Positions 11,052-24,574 of a stretch of DNA of 64,000 bases are shown here, piece by piece (within the stretch, counting starts at the first letter, position 1; each line of letters starts with the position of its first letter). This stretch comes from Siphonodentalium dalli (Eukaryota > Mollusca > Scaphopoda > Gadilida > Siphonodentaliidae). Both the position numbers and the translations under genes were made by a program. The notes beneath the pieces are model-generated. The model saw only the letters and a list, made by a program, of their open reading frames with translations. It did not search any database and was not told the DNA's origin. The stretch lies in contig CP136061.1 in the NCBI GenBank assembly GCA_032622095.1, forward strand, positions 191,092,369 to 191,156,368, written 5' to 3'.

Positions 11052-12619
11052 CAGGGGGGGGGGGTCTGCCAAAAAATTCCGTATATAGGGCCGGGTGGGT
11101 GGGTGGTCCAGAGGCGGACAAAATGGTGCTTGTAAATTTTTTCCAAAATGGGTTTTTTTCAAACAATTTACAAGTACTGACCATGTAATGTTGTTTGTAA
11201 GCATGTTAGTACCATGCTTGTTGGTATAGGGCTATATAGGCAGCTAAAGTGACTCTTTAGCCTCAGATTTAGCAACATTCTGGATTTCACAGTATCCCGG
11301 ACCACTTCACAGTGGACCACCGTATTAACGTTCAGGAAACTTATGATCAACGGAAGAAATATTTAGTAACAAAATTAATATATTATCTGAATAAAAGTAA
11401 TAAAACAAAAAAACTCTATCACTAATTGGATACTACATGGTGAATACTCAATGATGACTACTAGTAGATATCATTAACCTGATTGTTGCATAACATGAAA
11501 TTGAAAAGGGTATCTCTTAAATTTCTAATGTCTGAAATACTGTCTTGTTCTGGCATGTAATCAAATTCATTCCTTCTGGTTATTTCTCATCTTGAATGAT
11601 TGCAAGTACTGTTAATTTGCAACAATTATCCAAATAAAACTGAATTGGTTATGATGAATGGCATTACTGTTTACTGCTCAGACAATCCCAAATGAAGGTG
11701 ACGCTATTCTCATTGAATTTCCGAACTTCATCTGGGAGCTTTACTGCTCAACAAGACGAAACTAAAATACTAATTGTATACCGTTATCACTTACAAATAG
11801 ATGAACTGAAATAATGTGATGCATTCAGATGCATTGAGAAATGACAACCGACACTTAACTTATATTGCAAAAACTTTGTATGGACTGAATTTCATAAAGT
11901 CGAACAGGGCCCATAACTCTGGTAGGCATTGGTGGTCACAACCCGCGATATTATGCATATTCGTCCCCCATTTCTGGTCCGTCACCATGCCATAGAACAT
12001 CAAATATGACAACTGACTCTTGAGTTAAAATTCAAAATGTCTGTACGGACAGACGGCTCGAGACGTCAACTATATATCCGCCGACTAATATCGGGCAGTA
12101 TAATAACCATATATCTATGTGTATACATAACCAAAAAACAATTCCCCTCCCACCCCATACCGTTGGATAAGACTAAAGAGTTCTTTGATCATGCATATAT
12201 AATTGTGGAACCCCTGACCTGTTTACCACTATTTACACTGGCCAGTGTTCTCTGTCAGACACAACACACTCGATATATTAAGGCTATAATGGGGTCTTGG
12301 GCAATTTGTGACATATAGTGTACCTGCAATGCTTAATTAATATTGTTGTTAGATACTGAAAACACCATGCAGGAAACACATGGAAATACAGTATATTTTT
12401 CTGATCTGTGTTCACCAATTAGTAAGGCAGTTAACAAAGTTATTGAAGAACGGCTAAAAAAAAACCTTTGAAATTTTGATAAAAACATGAGTGAGTCCCC
12501 AAAATTTTGGAGGAAAAAAATATTTGTTTTGCAAAAATGGGGTGGTGGGTCCCTCGAGGTCGGAAAAAAACTTTTTGGGCCCTATATGTGCAATTTTTTT
12601 CCAGACCCCCCCCCCCCTG
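11052..12619. mobile_element. G-tract-ended DNA transposon copy 1 (1,568 bp)
   Basis: Starts CAGGGGGGGGGGTCTG and ends with the complement. TIRs run inward through an A-tract and 'tatagggcc'. A 7-bp duplication CTGCATG flanks it (11045-11051 and 12620-12626). No intact transposase. A second copy in inverted orientation occupies 41744-43630; the two share most of their interior, for example the blocks around 11140-11230/43480-43550 and 12050-12310/42110-42390. Confidence 0.82.
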
Positions 12620-13990
12620 CTGCATGTAAATATAAAATAAAATAGTGCTACATCTTATCACAGATTATTGCCATATATAATCAGTGACTATACAGACAGT
12701 CTGACAAAATAAAGTTTCAGTGACACTCTATCCGAAGAGGGGAATAATTTCATCTGTTACAGTCAATGGAGCAATTATGAATCTGGAAAGGTGAAATGTC
12801 TAAGTAATACTAGATATCGACATGACGCGATAACATATAACGTAAATGCAATATGGCCGGTGGCGACCATTTTTTCCTATAAAATTAAAAAAATATTTGA
12901 TAGCTCTCATCTGATAGATCAATATCAAGATAAATATGAAGTTTGGTGATGATCGGATGAGTGAAGTGGACTGTGCTAAACGGTTTAGTAATGCTTAAAA
13001 AGATTCTTACCTTAATATTTTTATGTTCACTTTATAAACTTCACTAAGTCATCTTTGTCATGTATTGAGTTTGATATCTTTTGTTAACAGTTTATAAATC
13101 ATGTATGTCTCATGTATGTTATTTTAATTTATGTGTTTATTATCATTAAATAAAGTTGCATTCCTTAAAAAGATTCTTACCTCAATGTTTTTATGTTCAC
13201 TTTATAAACTCCACTGAGTCATCTTTGTCATGTATTGAATTTTATATCTTTTGTTAACAGTTTATAAATTATGTATGTCTCGTGTTCGTTATTATATTAT
13301 GTACACTTTATAGTGTGTTTCAGAACGAAAAAAAAGAGAATAAAATCAACAAATTTGTAAATTTAAAAACAATTCAAACGTTGTTGTATTCCATGTCCCA
13401 GCCCGGACATATACACCAAATTTCAATAATATTCATTGAGAAACAACGGACCAAACGCCATATAACACCCCGTATACATCTTTTATTCCGAGCTGGCCTT
13501 TTATTCGAGTTGGCACACGTCTATTGGGGCGAGTTAGCCCTGGAGCGAGTATGCCCATTCCGACACCTTCTCTATTTGCAGCATGTATACGTTTACGCTG
13601 ATGTACGCGTAATTTAATTTACAAAGTTCCCCAATTGGTATCGTAAATAGAGCGACCTTATTTGACAGAGAATGCCTCTGTTATTGATTATCAAGTTGCT
13701 ATACATTAAAAACGACAAATTCACATGCTCGTTCAAGCGCAGTAGTCTAATTTCCCCATGTTAAAGGACATCCACAAATACTAAATAACGCTAACCTACT
13801 GCGAATGTTTGACACGACAACTGTTAACATATTTGGGCTGAATTCATCTGACGCGGTATTATTCCTCAAAATAAACAACAAAACCATCGTTACTTGGAAA
13901 TGTAGTTTGGGCTAACATTTACATAAATCCTCCACATCAAATATCCGACACACACGTCAGATGAAAAACAGACATGAAGTAAACGGCCAA
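12620..13990. repeat. Tandem duplication and diverged repeats
   Basis: A ~170-bp unit is tandemly duplicated: copies start near 12997 and 13167 and share 'aaaaagattcttacct', 'ttatgttcactttataaact', 'catctttgtcatgtattga' and 'cttttgttaacagtttataaat'. Upstream (12840-12960) is another copy of the 9.9-10.7 kb repeat. No gene recognised in 13300-13990. Confidence 0.6.
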
Positions 13991-13995
13991 ATTGG

Positions 13996-14170
13996 CCGAA
14001 ATAATGTTCGCTCAATATAATATATCGTTCACCCCAATAGTCAATATAATATATCGTTCGCTCAATATAATTATTCCGTGCGCTCAATATAATATATCTT
14101 TCGCTCAATATAATATATCGTTCGCTCAATATAATATATCGTCGCTCAATGTAATTATATCCGTTCACTT
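13996..14170. repeat. ~20-bp minisatellite
   Basis: About eight units of a ~20-bp motif, core CGTTCGCTCAATATAATATAT, with some spacing variants. Open frames on both strands here are produced by the repeat. Confidence 0.85.
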
Positions 14171-14360
14171 AATAAAAGTTTTGCGTTTCTTAGAGGGAAC
14201 AACGTATGTCAATGACGTTGTATATAGCTACGTGTATGCTACATCGATTAAAGGCCCACTTAATTTTTGAACCCCCAGATCACATTATATAAAATATATG
14301 CCATATTATAGACCATTTGAAAGAGGAAGCTCCAAAACATTGTATTATAAACGTATCTGG

Positions 14361-14547
14361 TGTAATAAATAGATAGAACCGCATGAGTGTCTGAATTTTG
14401 ACGAAATTATCGCACTCGATTTGTTGGCGGAGCGATACCTCGAGTGCGGGACGCAGTCCCGCACGAGAGGTATCGCGTTCCACCAACAAATCGAGTGCGA
14501 TAATTTCGTCAAAATTCAGACACTCATGCGGTTCTATTTTTATTACA
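14361..14547. repeat. Foldback (near-perfect inverted repeat)
   Basis: Arms of about 75-85 bp centred in gcgggacgcagtcccgc. The core 14373-14537 pairs almost completely (atagaaccgcatgagtgtct ... agacactcatgcggttctat). A foldback MITE is the simplest reading. Confidence 0.85.
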
Positions 14548-14639
14548 TATCTACGTATTATAGTATGTTGACTCACAGTCGAAATCTCCGGTACAGAAAT
14601 TGTGAATTTAATAGAGTTTTAACGGCATTTTAGGGTTAA

Positions 14640-15838
14640 CGCAACAATCAGACAGGGAGCCCTTCTACCCGCAAGTGAACTTGACCCATCTTGACCCGCG
14701 AAAAGGGGTTAATTGGGTTTTCCAAAAATATAACCCAATCAGCGCGCTGCGATTTCGGCAAGTGGGTTGTCGCCCTTGCGTTGAAAAGTTGTAAAAGTTA
14801 AAATAGTAACGCGAAAGCCAGTCTAACAACATTGAATGAAATAGTTCCGTCGACAGATTGCACTAGTGCGATTCTGAGAATTATCACACGCCTGGAACGT
14901 CGTGCGATCATGCTAATTACGTTGATAGATATGTAATAAACTGTGAACATGTTGTTTTTGTTGAGGTACCGACGTGTTTTCTATGCTTAAGTTGCATATG
15001 GATTGTAGTGCAATGTCTGTTATTTTCAATGGCAGGGGAATAACTCTATATCTTAGATTGAATATTGTTTTATTCCGTGAGCGAAGCGGGAATTTTTTTT
15101 CCCTGATTTCAGCTACTTTCTATTACTCTATGAATTATACTGTTTTAATTATATTTTATGTCATAGATTGTTCTTAAAACCGTATATCGAGGCATTATAA
15201 AAAATAATCTCTGACCCGAAAATAAAATGGGCCTTTAAGCAGACCTGTTCTGATTCCTTTAAGCCCCAGAAATCAGTCTGCTCGTGTGTCGCCTTTGGTG
15301 GCGGCCATTTTGCATTGGGTGGGTCGTGGATGGTTCAAAATGTGGTCTGGGGGGGGGGGGCTAAATTAGTTTGAACTAAATCGGTCAAAGAACTGAAAAA
15401 TTACATGGTTGCCCTATATCGACCCATATGGGCGGCAGTCATTTTCGGATTGAGTGAAGTGTTAGATTGGGGGGGGGGGGGGGGTTTGGAACAGTATGTA
15501 CCACTTGTTTTAGGAATAGATATACCATCTTTGAATTGGCAAGACATAACGTAATTATTTAAATGGGCGAAATTCAGTGGTTCTTATTGCCGGAATAATT
15601 TATGTTTGTTTATCAGCGATTATTTCATCCAGAAATAGAGGAGTGTAGATATTGTGCATACTTCAACCGTTGGGTTTTCCGAAATGGTACACAACTTGAT
15701 TCACTACAATATGTGCACACTATGCCTTTAATTTCAATTAATTACAATGTCTTATTCGCCTATTAGTAAGGGGTCAATTGACCTATAGGAAATTATGACT
15801 AATTTGGCGTCACTTATAGGGTGGGCCATCCTTTTTCT
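14640..15838. other. Intergenic DNA with G homopolymers
   Basis: No gene recognised. Two G-runs (about 15349-15360 and 15471-15484) sit in similar contexts ('gcggccattttg', 'gggcggcagtcattttc'), suggesting diverged copies of one short repeat. Confidence 0.5.
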
Positions 15839-16288
15839 AGTACACACCCTACATGTATGTGTGCCGAGCGGTGTATTGCTGTGGGTCGGTGTAGAGCTGT
15901 TAACCGCGGGAACTCCCGTACGAGGGGTAGATTGGAAAACGTGGTTTGTCAAAGCACAGAATTAAATTTTCTTAACTGTTTTTTTGCTTTAATCATCGAA
16001 CAAAGGACCCAACAAATAGTGAGTATGATTGCCTAGTTAGTAATATCGCATAATCGCGTCCCTTCAATATTTTTATCACAGCTTTTACCTCGAAAAAGGT
16101 AAACTTCCTGTTTAAATCTCCATAACTTTTGCAAACCAAGACCTTTACTTCGGGAAACCAATTGAAATTATAGGCAAATATATTGAGAATTGATTTGGGT
16201 GTGTAAACCCAACCATCAAAGCTATATTTCTTGGTGAAAATTTAGTTTGACGGAGGGCACTACCGAGAAAAAATGGAACGAATATAGC
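15839..16288 (+). repeat. Left arm of a 0.44-kb inverted repeat pair
   Basis: Matches the reverse complement of 23103-23539 over nearly its full length (for example 'gttaaccgcgggaa', 'caaaccaagacctttacttcgg', 'tttgacggagggcactaccg'). The arms bound a 7.7-kb interval and could be TIRs of one transposon or two independent insertions of a repeat. Confidence 0.85.
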
Positions 16289-16398
16289 AATGAAAGAACA
16301 TGGTATGATCGGGGAAAAGCTATCAAAGATCGGATGATAGCTGAAATTAAACCTTCATATATGCTGGCATTTGAACAGGTTTATAGGCGGTGTTATTC

Positions 16399-17728
16399 TC
16401 AGGACATTCTTCGAACATATATGGGACTGATTAATATCGTTTTATTATGACTTAGCCATGCATAGTTGTTTCGTATTGTATTAATTGCTTTTTCCCCAAG
16501 CACATGTGCTACTTGCTGGATAACGCCTTGGCGAATACCAGGAAGATAACCCTTAGATTCTTGGTCTTTTTTATATTCTTGGTCCTTTGTCATAAGGTTG
16601 AGTCTATGAGGTACGGCAAAATTCAGCTTAGCTGTTAGAGGGTCATAGTAGTTTTTCTCTGTTAATCCTTGAGTTATGTCGCCAACGTGTTGAGGACCCC
16701 GCATGAAACGAAGAAAATTTCCTCGAAATAGCCGATATCCAGCTAACCAGAACGTTTTGGTTTCTCTTGGAAATCGCATCATCGATGTAGTTGGCAAAGA
16801 AAATAACCGAACTAAGTCCAAGAATAACAAATAACATATATTGTCTATTGGGATACTACTGCCACTGGTATCATCCATTGAACTGTCTTCTTGTTCAACA
16901 ACTAGTTCTGATTCATAGTTTAGTTTTCGCTTGACAGGTGTGTTGAGTTTTTTTACTTTCGATTTCACATTGACAATGAATATTGACTCGTCCTTAAAGG
17001 GGTACTGTACGCCAAATGTTGTTGTTGGTTTTTATAGTCTCCGAGTCGGAGAATAAGGTAACAATTTTTTCATTATTTGAAAGTCTGTTGAGTACGAAGT
17101 AGTGTTACGGATGACAAATTTACCGGAATGCAAAAATACAAATTGTCGTTGTCGAGTAATTTGTGTACAGTTTTCAACCTAATGAAACAAATAAAAGTTA
17201 TATTATATGCATAGTAGTCCCATATAATCATTTAAGTTATTGTATCGTCGCTAATCAGTGAGTGGCTTGAGTGTTCTCCCCGTATCATCATAATATTTTA
17301 AGCGATCGTGTGTGCGATCGGTTTAACAAGCCAGTATCCCTCATTTATTTTATTTGATTACGTAAATTCGTAATTTAATTGACGCCATTTTATGGCCCCA
17401 GTCATAAATTCAATTTATATCAAATTATTAACTTTTAAATTATTAAATTTTAAGATAGCCTATTAACCTGAGCGTTTACAGAATACATCTTCGACTCAAA
17501 TTACTTATGTTTCTCTATATTATCGATATTAGATCGTTGTTGTCACCGGAAATTTAATGAAAATGGCGTACAGTACCCCTTTAACATCGACCATTCTCCC
17601 CTCTGCATGAGACTAGGTCTGTTGGAATGACACCACGATGAACTTTCAGCGCGTATTTCGCGACCTGAGTTCCAATCTGTTCTAAGTACCGTTCTGGTAC
17701 GAAACGTCCGTTGGGGTACCGTTGGAAC
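16399..17728 (-). pseudogene. Unrecognised decayed protein gene, split by a MITE
   Basis: A minus-strand frame at 16399-16968 (189 codons) contains FWLAGYRLFRGNFLRFMRG and YDPLTAKLNFAVPHRLNL, which look like real protein. Apparent coding sequence in another block (17585-17728; YPNGRFVPERYLEQIGTQVA) lies beyond a TTAA-flanked MITE. Composition and hydrophobic/charged patterning suggest a former exon or transposase, but I do not recognise the family. A further insertion at 17729 cuts its upstream side. Confidence 0.45.
16998..17580. mobile_element. TTAA-flanked MITE (583 bp)
   Basis: Ends AGGGGTACTGTACGCCA and TGGCGTACAGTACCCCT are a perfect 17-bp inverted pair, flanked directly by TTAA at 16994-16997 and 17581-17584. 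This is the signature of piggyBac/Kolobok-type insertion. No coding content. It sits inside the decayed gene. Confidence 0.85.
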
Positions 17729-18017
17729 CAGGGGGGGGGGGGGGTGAAAAAAAAATCCGGCATGTATGCCGGGGTGGGTGGGTGGTCAAAGCCACCAACA
17801 AGCAATTTTTTCCGCAACTAAACAAAAAAATTCTGCTTGTTTTTTTAGTGTTTTGGCAATGAGTTGGGCTTCAAAACCACTTTGAATGAGAGAAATAATA
17901 TAATTCTAACTGGTAAACTGACTGCAGGCAGTTATCGTGTTGTATTTTGTTGCAAATTTTGAAATCCAAGATGGCCGCTGGCAGCCATGTTTTTTTGGCC
18001 GAATGACCTCAAATGAC
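17729..18017. mobile_element. Truncated copy of the 7.06-kb G-tract MITE
   Basis: Starts CAGGG.. with a G14 run and then matches 7059-7340 closely (for example the block 'gtgttttggcaatgagttgggcttcaaaaccac'). Similarity stops at 18017, where the AGATATCT array begins; the right terminus is missing. Confidence 0.8.
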
Positions 18018-18018
18018 T

Positions 18019-18300
18019 CATTTGGATCCAAGCAGATATCTGCTCGGATTATGGAGATATCTCATTGAAATAGTTTTCAACGAGATATCTCCTTGGACCC
18101 AAGGAGATATCTCCATATTTCAAGCAGATATCTCCTTGAAAATATTCCAAGCAGATATCTGCTTGGATTATGGAGATATCTCCTTGGAAAACCGCGGCCA
18201 TGAAATATTAATGATTTCTCCACAGTACATATATCTATGATCGAAGAGATATCTCCATAATGCGAGCAGATATCTGCTTGGATCCAAGGAGATATTTCCG
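18019..18300. repeat. Array of AGATATCT palindromes
   Basis: More than ten copies of the core AGATATCT within about 280 bp, mostly extended to GCAGATATCTGC or GGAGATATCTCC, many preceded by 'ccaag' and spaced about 15-30 bp. Every core is its own complement, so the array can pair in many registers. Confidence 0.85.
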
Positions 18301-21300
18301 AAAACGAATATTTGCAGGGATGGCGACCCATAGATTTGTTAATTTTCGTCACCCTTATAATTTTCGATTTGATAGCGAATTTATAGTTGAAGGACATTCA
18401 ACACACATTTATTCATGAGACTTAATGCTGTTGCATTGACAGTATATATCCGTTAGTCGACTGTGACTATGGCCATGGGATCACCATACATGAAAGTGAC
18501 CAGAACTACACATACACGCACATACATACACTCTATCAACGACTTTCTGGTGTTCACTTTATCCACCCAGTTTTGGAAATACACCAGAGCACACTTTTGG
18601 CGTCACAATAGTGGATATATAATTCAGAATAATTAGAAAGTTATCGTGTGTGTTGGACAGCATACTTATATGCTCAGCCCCAATTACTGACCGCTCATGT
18701 CAAGGGATTCAATAAATTCAGTCGTGCTAACAGAAACGTCAACTTCAGCAATCAACTACCACCCAGCCTAGCCACCCCAAACACATGATCAGCCATTTTG
18801 GTGAAGACTGCTATACATGTAGCACACCAACGCCACCCTTCCCACAACGACGTTATATATTGGCTGTTCATAAGCGCATATCAGCCGATAGATCCCATGT
18901 TGATCCAGCACACCATGCACATCAGAATAAAGTATTGTAAATGCAGAAACAGTCAGCAAACGAGCACATACATCAACGTGATCTTCATCACCAACATACA
19001 TCACTCGCCCCACCCATGTTAACATTAAGTCATTTCATAATTCCGTTAGGCATCTCCATCCAAGCCCCATCCATCCCAGTTCTTTCTACATAAGAACGCA
19101 TCGGGGGATGCCACAATAACCATGCAGCTCCGTAATACGCGGTACATGGGCTATCGGGTAGCCCAAAGGAAGGGCAAAAACTTATACTACGCCCAGAGGC
19201 ACTACATAAGCGCATGCGACAGAATGGAGAACATGGAACCAGCACCACATCATACCCATGGAAACACATCCACCATAATTCCCGAAGACAGCAAGTACAT
19301 TCGACCGATGCATCCACAACACAGAAGCAGTTGTACACGGTAACTATGTTACAAGACTGCAGACAGATGCACAGCTTCGCACATCGATATGACCCAACAA
19401 TATCCTCTTGCTAAAAAGTCGCACACCATCTGTGGCTTGTACATTGGTTTTAAAGACTGGCAAACACAGCATACGAAACAAAATTCCGCTTTGAGACTTT
19501 GAACCACATTACAAAGGCCACAACACGATACACCCACGGGACAACATTATTCTGCAATATTGGCGCCTACTATATTCCCTAATACATACAACGTTTATTG
19601 GCAAGTAAAATGCTGGTTGCTAAAACGCATCACGGTAGTGAACTTGTGCAGAGACGTCAACCAACAACGCAGAGGCTGCATACATCAGCGTTCATGGCCG
19701 GGTTAATCTCACGAGGTACCAAACATGAACTATGACCATGACACCCAGCATATATCCACATTGAACGGCGCATCAACCTACCGAAGACACTCGATTCCGC
19801 AGATAAGAAACCGAAATACGCGCCATGTAAGTATATGTAACAGCATGGTGGAGTGTTGTGGGTTCTGTGTTTAGCATACACTCTTATACCCATTGTGGTG
19901 ATCCAATATGATAGTATGTATACGCACGAGACTGATATATAGAACAATGAGTCATACATTTGGAACACGAAATACATGTAACATCCTAGCTCACTTATAC
20001 GCTGCATTGCCGACCGCCCCAAATACACTTGCAGAGAACAGCTATTTAGACCCACCAAAAAAAAAACTCAGCAAGCGACACATGGACTAATTACTACTGC
20101 GGAGCTTTGCAGACGTCGAACACAAGACATGCATAATAACCTAGATGTTTTGTTCCTTTCCCTAACCAGTGCCCATTTTATCCAAGGAGACACATTTCTA
20201 TGAATAGCTTTCCTTGTGGTATTTGAATTTTGAACTTCACCTAAAACCGCAATAAGTTGGAAGATCCCTGTCAGCAGCACAGACACCAGCAATATACAGC
20301 GTCCCGAGTTAGAAATACTGAACACTGTTACATGATCATATAGGCTATGGTCATCTTGAAATTATATGGCAGTTTCCGATAGGCGTTGTTCGTGTATGTT
20401 GTATATCAGATGCACGTGAAGTGTCCATAGCCCACAATGATCCACATCATCAACCGCCGAAATCGCACAGCGATGTCTCCGCGCCAGTATTCAATGCGAG
20501 CATGTTTCCAAACGACTGACTCTACCATTTGCTCATATTCTGGAAACTAATGCACGGATTGCAATTTTAACCAAACACCTACTCAACTATTGTCGCAATA
20601 CCATGAATTCAGTCAATCAGAGCACACCACCACATCATTGCAGCGAACACATAGCGGCGCTTCGTCCAGACACAACCCAGTCATTAAAATACCATAAACA
20701 GTCCATGACATCAATCAGTCTAATCGTGGGTATGTTCGCCGCAATATGAGGACCCCACGTCCGACACATCGAATGCGAATTATGTACGGTCCCCATCGAT
20801 AGTTTTCTACGAAGACACGTTCCCATGAACCGGCACGTAAGCACATGTACCACACTATATAACAGCAGCGGTGGGCACACAGGAAGGGCGCGGATCGTCA
20901 CTATGGAGAGGTAAAAAAAAGGTTCACTACAATAATCAATATGAAACATGTATTTTTCACTACCTTCAATGTGCGTTCAACAGCACATTGCTATTCCTCA
21001 CAATAAAGTATCAACATTGGTGCACAAACAACATACAAAGCCAACCTGATCATCACACTTTCAGGCCAGGCAATCGGAACGAAAATGAACACCGTACTAA
21101 TATATAATGAACTGTCGAATCAACAAACAATGGCCCTCTCGCAAAGAAAAAACTGTATGAGACAAATTTCAGATAACACCCCCGATTGATCTAGACAAAC
21201 AAGTAAATTTGAAGATAGATTCTTACTCCAGCTTAAATAGTAGATGCGGTTACCAAGGTGTACATGCATATCCAATGCCGATGCATATGCCAGCTATATA

Positions 21301-23102
21301 TACATGAGCGTCTACATTGGAAGCACTTTTGGCGAAACAAAACCAACGCATGTGCTCTTGGAACAATCATAGCTGCCACAAGTTGTCCATGTTCAAATTG
21401 CCATTGATCCAAACAGGGACGCCCGTAGCACAGTAGATTGAGTGAGTGAACACTTCTGGATCATTTGGCCACCTGTCCTTGTTAGCAACGTGCATGAATT
21501 GCGCTATGGTAACCACATAGCTGTTCACACTAGTGTTGGAGGTTGTGTGGCTGGAAGCTACTAATATGGTGTTCAATTATGAACACATTGATGGTATCCA
21601 AATATTAGCGTAGCAGCTGAAATGAGTGTGTCAAAAGACCAACTTTAATGAATGGGCTGATCAACTGAGTTCATATTAATCCTGGCAATTATATATATTG
21701 CTAATTTCCAATACGCAGGTAGGACAGCTCCGTTCATCTGGTAGATTACGTGAACTAATTTCCTACCAATGTTGACGCAATACATTATTATGGTCTGCAC
21801 GATGTGTAAAGTCCATCTCTCGAGTAGCATTGTATTTACAGTGATGTTGGTACTCATTTAAATGCATTATACTGTAAACCAACATGACCAAAGTAGTGTA
21901 CTTGGAACAAATGCGGCTTCCAGAAGTGTCGGAAATCAATTTGTTATTCTGGTGAATAGAGTGTATAGTTTAACTCTTAGTTGTCCTAAGTTCCAAAATG
22001 ACATATTTTTCGGAATATAGGACAACCTGGCCCTAAAATAGTGTTAAGGTCTGAATTGTCATTTGCGTGTTCAACAACACATATTTAGTTCTATTTTGCT
22101 CTAAGTGCTAAATTTCACACCCTAGGTCTACATTTCTCAAAACTTAAGAGACATAACAGACTTATGCGGATATGTCTTGATAAAATTAAATAGCTAAGAC
22201 ATTAAGGAATCCAAAGATGTGAAATTTTCCACTGTAAACCATACATTTCAGTTGTGACGGCAATTCAAACTTTGAAAATCGATTTACTCAAAATCATAAA
22301 AAATGCACTTAGAACAGATTGGAACTCAGGTCACGATTTCTCTGTCCCTGTTGCATGGTCCAAAAACTTTTCCAAATAGCGCAACTTACATTGTCCGTGA
22401 TCTGTGACATTGCGATATGCAATGTCACTCAGGTTCGTCCACTTTGATCCACAATGACAACATTTAAACGCCTGCACCATCCCCGAAACGATGAGAGAAA
22501 TCACCATCCATATGAATGAATACTATGGAACTTACTTATAGTGAGATCAATCAACTGGATTCAATGATTATGTGATATACGTCACAAGGTGGATGGACCT
22601 GACAGAAACCCGAATGAAGGAGTTTACAAGTTAGTACAGCTACTGAGTGCGTTATATCAGGTAATCATCGCAGCCTGTTGATTATTCTGTTTATTACACA
22701 TCCCAGCTAGAAATTTGGCAGCTTGATGTGTGGATTAAATTGTTGGGAACAACTTTTAAAAGACAATTTATGCACGAAATTTCACAAATAGAAATTAAAC
22801 ATCAAAGGGGAAATGACGTCAATTTCGGCAGTGACAATATACATATTATACCTGATAATTAACTGGGAAATCTGTATAAATCACACATATATACGAGATA
22901 GGTAATAAATACAATGTTGTAGGTTATTACAGACATGCCATATCGATATTAGATCAATTGCATATGCCAACAGATCATCGGAGAAGGAAACAGCTGCATT
23001 TAGTTCAAATTCCATTAAAATCTCAATGAAACTGGAATGTCAATAATTTGCTATTTCCCGCCCATTGAGGTAAAATCGTAACTATCAGATGATCTTCTCG
23101 TG
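18301..23102. other. Gene-poor interval with A/C-skewed segment
   Basis: No gene recognised over 4.8 kb. About 18450-21350 is visibly rich in A and C on the plus strand (strings such as acacatacacgcacatacatacact) and poor in longer repeats. The rest is A/T-rich. Short open frames on both strands carry no recognisable domains. Confidence 0.5.
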
Positions 23103-23539
23103 CTATATTCGTTCCATTTTTTCTCGGTAGTGCCCTCCGTCAAACTAAATTTTCACCAAGAAATATAGCTTTGATGGTTGGGTTTACGCACCCAAATCGA
23201 TTCTCAATATATTTGCCTATAATTTCAATTGGTTTCCCGAAGTAAAGGTCTTGGTTTGCAAAAGTTATAGAGATTTAAACAGGAATTTTACCTTTTTCGA
23301 GGCAAAAGCTGTGATAAAAATGTTGAAGGGACGCGATTATGCGATATTATTAACTAGGCAATCATACTTACTGTTTGTTGAGTCCTTTGTTCGACGATTA
23401 AAGCAAAAAAACAATTAAAAAAATTTCATTCTGTGCTTTGAAAAACCACATTTTCCAATCTACCCCTCGTACGGGAATTCCCGCGGTTAACAGCTCTACA
23501 CCGACCGCAGCAATACACCGATCGGCACACATAGGGTGA
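23103..23539 (-). repeat. Right arm of the 0.44-kb inverted repeat pair
   Basis: Reverse complement of 15839-16288 with scattered differences and small indels. Confidence 0.85.
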
Positions 23540-24570
23540 GTACAGATCGAAAACCATTTGTTAAAAATACCGCGGTGTTTTACAATTTTTGTTGTCAAGG
23601 TAAACCAATGTACACGAACCGTGGTTTATCGCGACCAAGACATACAAATCCGGTGCATCAGCGCGGTACACAGTTTAGTTTGGTTTACCACAAGAAAAGT
23701 TCGGCACCTTATATTGCGGTTCTTCTCCTAAATTGCTACCAAGACTAGCGATATAGCGGGGATTGGGATTCACGCTACTGTGTGTTTTGAAGACTATAAA
23801 ACATTTTGAGATCCACTTATATATTTTAAACTGCTGATTAAAACACAACTGAAAGGCTGAGTACAGCTGAATGAAACACAATTCAAAGGTCAAGTTCGTC
23901 TTTTTTCAAACTTGAAATTCCTGTCCATGGTGCATGTAGTACTGCAATATGTCCTGTATGCAGTTACCAATACAGAATAAATCAAACTTAATAGTGACTC
24001 ACAAAACACTCTCAAGTATTCTAGACAACACCCCACTTGTCAGGATGATTTTTTCCCTATTGTTTCCATTCTTGAAATTTCCAAACTTTGTTCCAAGTTT
24101 TTAAAGCTCGTTAACCAAACAATAATTGACAGGCGATCGGAACGAAACTACATTGTCGATTGTCACCCTGTCGTTCACTGAAAATCTTGTTGATTAAAAT
24201 GTCTTTTAAAATGCTATTTATATGTATTCAGTGGTTAAATGGTGAGTACCCAACACTAACAAATCAGGAAATCAGTTTCTTTAATCAACACGTTGATTAA
24301 AATGTCTAATAATTCAATTTACAACAATCTTCAACTGTAACGGTTGTCATTTAGAGATATTTAATCTTCGTTGTCCAATCATTTTTGGATATATAGAACT
24401 GCAACATTCACACAAGAGGAGATGGCCGGTTTGTCTATCACAACTTCATAAGTTCACAACTTAATTCAAGAGTAAACATTTCGAAGACGAAGTTCTAATT
24501 TCATGGACACCACAGACAATCCAGAGATGAACCAAATTAATCAGTTCATATCTAAGAATAATTTCAAATC
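23540..24570. other. Intergenic DNA, no gene seen
   Basis: A/T-rich with no recognised domain or strong repeat. Confidence 0.5.
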
Positions 24571-24574
24571 ATCC

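Noticed and set aside
13990-14270. Repeat-rich 92-codon frames on both strands (RYIILSE repeats)
   Set aside because: Generated by the ~20-bp minisatellite.
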